Assembly (NCBI GenBank): GCA_017620845.1
Contig: JAGAUJ010000015.1
Span: forward strand, 1 to 58,885
Source of the DNA: Rickettsiales bacterium
Lineage (GTDB): Bacteria; Pseudomonadota; Alphaproteobacteria; Rickettsiales; UBA1997
Reading direction: 5' to 3'
DNA: 58,885 bases
A program made the position numbers and the translations under genes. Positions 55,930 through 58,885 of this stretch are shown in pieces. Every line of letters begins with the position of its first letter. Positions within the stretch are counted from its first letter, which is position 1. Below the pieces are notes generated by a model. The model did not search any database. It was not told the DNA's origin and worked only from the letters and a program-made list of their open reading frames with translations.

Positions 55930-58885
55930 TTACCAACTAATAACAACTTTACCATTTCCACTTTGGACCCCATTTTCTCCACTACAAGTAAACTTAGATT
56001 CATCACAATATCCAGAGCCACCTCCGCCACCTCCTGCAACCATACCACCAATACTAGCACCACCACCATAATAACCAGCACCACCACCAGAACAAGAACC
56101 ATCATCCTTTAAGCCATCAATACAATTACCACCATAACCAAAACCACCAGCAAGTTGATTAAGTAATGTTAATTCACCACTCGCATCATTTGAAGTTTTA
56201 TAATTGTGGCAATAACCGGGTCCACCTTCTATACCTGTTCCCCCAATACCATAATCTTCATCATGTCCATATTCTCCATCTAAACCATTATTATTATTAC
56301 CACCCCCATCACCACCATTTACTTTACTATACCAATCATAAGTTTCAAAAACACTACCTCCACCACCTCCAGCAACCAATAAAACATTATTTTTAGATAT
56401 ATTTTTTAATTCTCCACTTCTTAGTGCTACATGCGTAGCACCGCCTCCAGCACCACTATAAACAGCTTTACCTATATCTATAGATCTGGCAAACCCTCCA
56501 CCATTATAACTATTATTAGTTATTGCTGAAGCAGTTGATGTTGCGTTTACTACATCTCCAGCTCCCCCAACAACAATATAATATTTATCACCATTATTAT
56601 AATTATCACTTATTAATACACCCTTAGTATATCCTCCTTTTCCACCATAATCCGTACCACCTTGTGCACCCCATAATTCAAAAGTATATGTTAAACCTGA
56701 TTCTTTTGAGCCTCGTGGAATACAGAAATGTACAACACTTCCAGTATATTCAAATTCAATACTGTTGGCACCTTCTTTAATAACCCACGTTGCATCGTTA
56801 TCACATGCAAAACTATTTACATTAAAATTATCACTAAATGAAGCAATAAGATTACTTGTACTATTTATATTGGTATAACTTATTTTATAAGTTTGTTTTG
56901 TTATATTTTGTTTATCGTCACTACTATTACATAATCCACCACTCTCAATACTTCCATTCCATCCTACATTTAAATCTCTTGGTATATAACTACCATGACA
57001 AAATAAATGTTTTGTATAGCTATCTATTGTTTTTATTATTATATTTTCATTATCGTGCGCAATTCTATAATTGTTTATCCCACAAACTCTTAATACATTA
57101 TTATCTATTTCCTGATTAAAAGTACTTGCGTTACAAGTTACCTGTTCTCCAATTTCTTTATATATACTTGCAGTAATATTTCCGTCTTTATTTACATCGT
57201 CATACAATATTGGACTATAATAATCTATTTTAACTCTACAACTTTTTAAATCATTACTTAAATCATTGTTTACAATATCCCACTGACCACCATTGCACAT
57301 TAACACTCTATTGTTAGAATTATTATTAATTCCATTTGTTGACGCGTAAATATAACCAGTATCACAACTATTTATTGTAATATATGTTCCATGTATATAT
57401 GTTTTATCCATATTCTCAAAATATGTTATATCTATAACTGTATTTTGTTTTATATTTAAGCAATTTTCATCATTACATTCTACTACAGTTTTTACATAAG
57501 AATCATAATTACTATTATTTGTTAATAAACTATGATTTAAATCCGAAAGTTTACAAGGTGCACTACATTTATTGTTGTCTGTGCCACCATATATATCCCA
57601 ACCACCATACTCATTACATCTCATCACTCTTTTGCCTTTGAGTACTTCATGTCCATCAATACAACTATTTATTGTAATGTATGTATTGTAATCATATGTT
57701 TTATTTTTACCTTCTTCTGTTGTGATATCTATAACTTCATTTGTATTTATAATGGAACAAGTTTCGTCATTACATTGCGTGATTGTTTTAACAAATTCAT
57801 TACCTAAAGTATCAGTCGTAAGATCTGATATTAAACAAGTATTTGCCTTACAACCGCCTCTTTTAACCCATTTGTTATTTTTGCATTCATAATAATAATT
57901 ATACCAGCAAGCTGGACACTCATTACTAAAACAATCAATTAAATCATCATCATGTCCAAATTCATCGCAACTACCACACCCATCACACTCTGTATAACCT
58001 TCTCGACAACTCATATCTACAATTGTTCCATTAGTAAATCTGTAATTTTTTACATCATAGTAATAATAATAACCACTATAAAAAGATTCTTTATTTTCAT
58101 CATTATACATAATATAGTTCGAATCATCATATGTAATAATATCACAATTATCCCTTTTCCCAATATCCGCCCAGTCATCACCATATCCATAATAACTTTT
58201 AGAATCTATACCAGGTAAGCCAATACATCCACCACTGCTTTCATACTCACACCCACCATTATTATCTACTACTATATTATCATTTCCATCACATTTAATA
58301 CTATAACCATTACTACCATCTCTTAAATTATACCCATCTTTTTCTTTACAACTTAATGTAGCAATTATATCATTTTTACTATAAGTTATACCATCATTGC
58401 TTGATAGATTAGTTTTATCTTCTTCATTAATATTATCCCAGTTAACCATATTATTTGTTGTAAGTATATCATTAAGTGAATTATTTATTATATTATTATC
58501 ATGTTTCTTACATCCATTAAAAGTACATTTTGTATCACCAGAGTGTATTGGATTACCATCTTTACAACTTATTGTTATATTTCCACTATAGCCATCACTA
58601 CATTTTATTGCTTTTTTAGTTCCATTTAACATAGTTATTCCAGCAACAGATTCTGCATTAACATAGTCATCATTAATTGATAAATTACAAAACTCTCCTG
58701 TTGCTCCATTTAACCCAAGGTCTGTAATCTTACTTTGTTGTGTTGAATCAATATTTCTTAATATAAAACAATTTTTACCTTTTGTATTATACTTAATCTC
58801 ATTTGTTAACTTATCTAATATTAGACATGATGTAGAACCATCGTCACTATTTTCTGCATTTGCATTATTTATTACACCAAACGAA
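55930..58885 (-). CDS. Large secreted Cys-rich, Gly-rich surface protein (5' end outside window)
   Basis: The frame is open to the window edge, giving 984 visible residues. The first visible residues, SFGVINNANA before ENSD, look like the end of a signal peptide. Positions below count from the first ATG at 58632. Residues 1-465 contain about five cysteine-rich modules with sushi/CCP-like patterns (SC-x-x-GY, then C-x-x-G-x-W). Two of them (265-356 and 357-465) are clear tandem copies sharing VIDIT, KTY and TYITINSC. Residues 625-900 form a glycine-rich domain like that of ALK/LTK receptors: FELWGAQGG, YGGKGGYTKGV, YIVVGGAG, GGGATHVAL, LLVAGGGGGS, ending GNGKVVISW. It is probably exported and cysteine-bonded, exposed to the host or neighbours. 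An ABC ATPase fragment lies immediately downstream. Confidence 0.8.
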   Translation of the reverse strand, partial: SFGVINNANAENSDDGSTSCLILDKLTNEIKYNTKGKNCFILRNIDSTQQSKITDLGLNGATGEFCNLSINDDYVNAESVAGITMLNGTKKAIKCSDGYSGNITISCKDGNPIHSGDTKCTFNGCKKHDNNIINNSLNDILTTNNMVNWDNINEEDKTNLSSNDGITYSKNDIIATLSCKEKDGYNLRDGSNGYSIKCDGNDNIVVDNNGGCEYESSGGCIGLPGIDSKSYYGYGDDWADIGKRDNCDIITYDDSNYIMYNDENKESFYSGYYYYYDVKNYRFTNGTIVDMSCREGYTECDGCGSCDEFGHDDDLIDCFSNECPACWYNYYYECKNNKWVKRGGCKANTCLISDLTTDTLGNEFVKTITQCNDETCSIINTNEVIDITTEEGKNKTYDYNTYITINSCIDGHEVLKGKRVMRCNEYGGWDIYGGTDNNKCSAPCKLSDLNHSLLTNNSNYDSYVKTVVECNDENCLNIKQNTVIDITYFENMDKTYIHGTYITINSCDTGYIYASTNGINNNSNNRVLMCNGGQWDIVNNDLSNDLKSCRVKIDYYSPILYDDVNKDGNITASIYKEIGEQVTCNASTFNQEIDNNVLRVCGINNYRIAHDNENIIIKTIDSYTKHLFCHGSYIPRDLNVGWNGSIESGGLCNSSDDKQNITKQTYKISYTNINSTSNLIASFSDNFNVNSFACDNDATWVIKEGANSIEFEYTGSVVHFCIPRGSKESGLTYTFELWGAQGGTDYGGKGGYTKGVLISDNYNNGDKYYIVVGGAGDVVNATSTASAITNNSYNGGGFARSIDIGKAVYSGAGGGATHVALRSGELKNISKNNVLLVAGGGGGSVFETYDWYSKVNGGDGGGNNNNGLDGEYGHDEDYGIGGTGIEGGPGYCHNYKTSNDASGELTLLNQLAGGFGYGGNCIDGLKDDGSCSGGGAGYYGGGASIGGMVAGGGGGGSGYCDESKFTCSGENGVQSGNGKVVISW

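Noticed and set aside
55908-56105. Short Val/Leu-rich gene inside the surface-protein region
   Set aside because: It is an alternate-frame shadow of the glycine-rich codons (GGT/GGA read as GTG/GTA).

Overview
This is a very AT-rich bacterial segment with dense, often overlapping genes. The gene set points to an alphaproteobacterium, most likely an obligate host-associated Rickettsiales-like lineage. The evidence is a very large VirB6, a VirB4 with a degraded Walker A motif (both hallmarks of the Rickettsiales vir-homolog type IV secretion system), scattered single housekeeping genes, and degraded phage and IS remnants. The family-level placement is inference. UGA is used as a normal stop: recO and hemW overlap as ATGA, and several other genes end in TGA.

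Layout. 1-552 is almost pure A/T with no gene. 553-1959 is a phage terminase large subunit split by one in-frame UGA. 2090-6119 (minus) holds a tRNA-Leu(UAA) with a clear promoter, directly followed by virB6. 6266-11490 (plus) carries argS, a glutamine-synthetase-like gene, a pseudopilin and murD. 11502-14745 (minus) carries the degenerate virB4 and a DOT1-like methyltransferase. 14860-15976 (plus) holds a coiled-coil and a ZapA-like pair. tkt (minus) and an MFS transporter (plus) follow. 20054-23932 (minus) is a tightly overlapping operon: secretin, ABC-2 permease, TPR-like membrane protein, and an inactive-looking inositol-phosphatase homolog.

24196-25146 is a Glu/Lys/Gln repeat protein. 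25383-25747 is RNase P RNA (minus). mreB-mreC, a GT8 glycosyltransferase, an AsmA-like protein and a very divergent glyS follow. rlmH, gpmI, a divergent folC homolog, recG, pyrG and a HAD hydrolase fill 34589-43131. 43136-45783 (minus) is a unit of 4.5S/SRP RNA, pgsA, recO and hemW. mgtA has a strong promoter overlapped by a palindrome. 48801-53451 (minus) holds an acidic Asn/Glu-rich membrane protein, hflK, hflC and an LPP20-like secreted protein. glmU (plus) is followed by a graveyard of a frameshifted IS200-type transposase and an ABC ATPase tail. The window ends inside a large secreted cysteine- and glycine-rich surface protein.

Functionally the window mixes cell-wall synthesis (murD, glmU, mreBC), translation (argS, glyS, rlmH, tRNA-Leu, rnpB, SRP RNA), carbon and nucleotide metabolism (tkt, gpmI, pyrG) and envelope or secretion genes (virB6, virB4, secretin, pseudopilin, AsmA, the surface protein). 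The least explained items are the terminal surface protein with an ALK-like glycine-rich domain, the DOT1-like methyltransferase beside virB4, the two low-complexity proteins, and A/C-rich tracts flanking the 3' ends of minus-strand genes.
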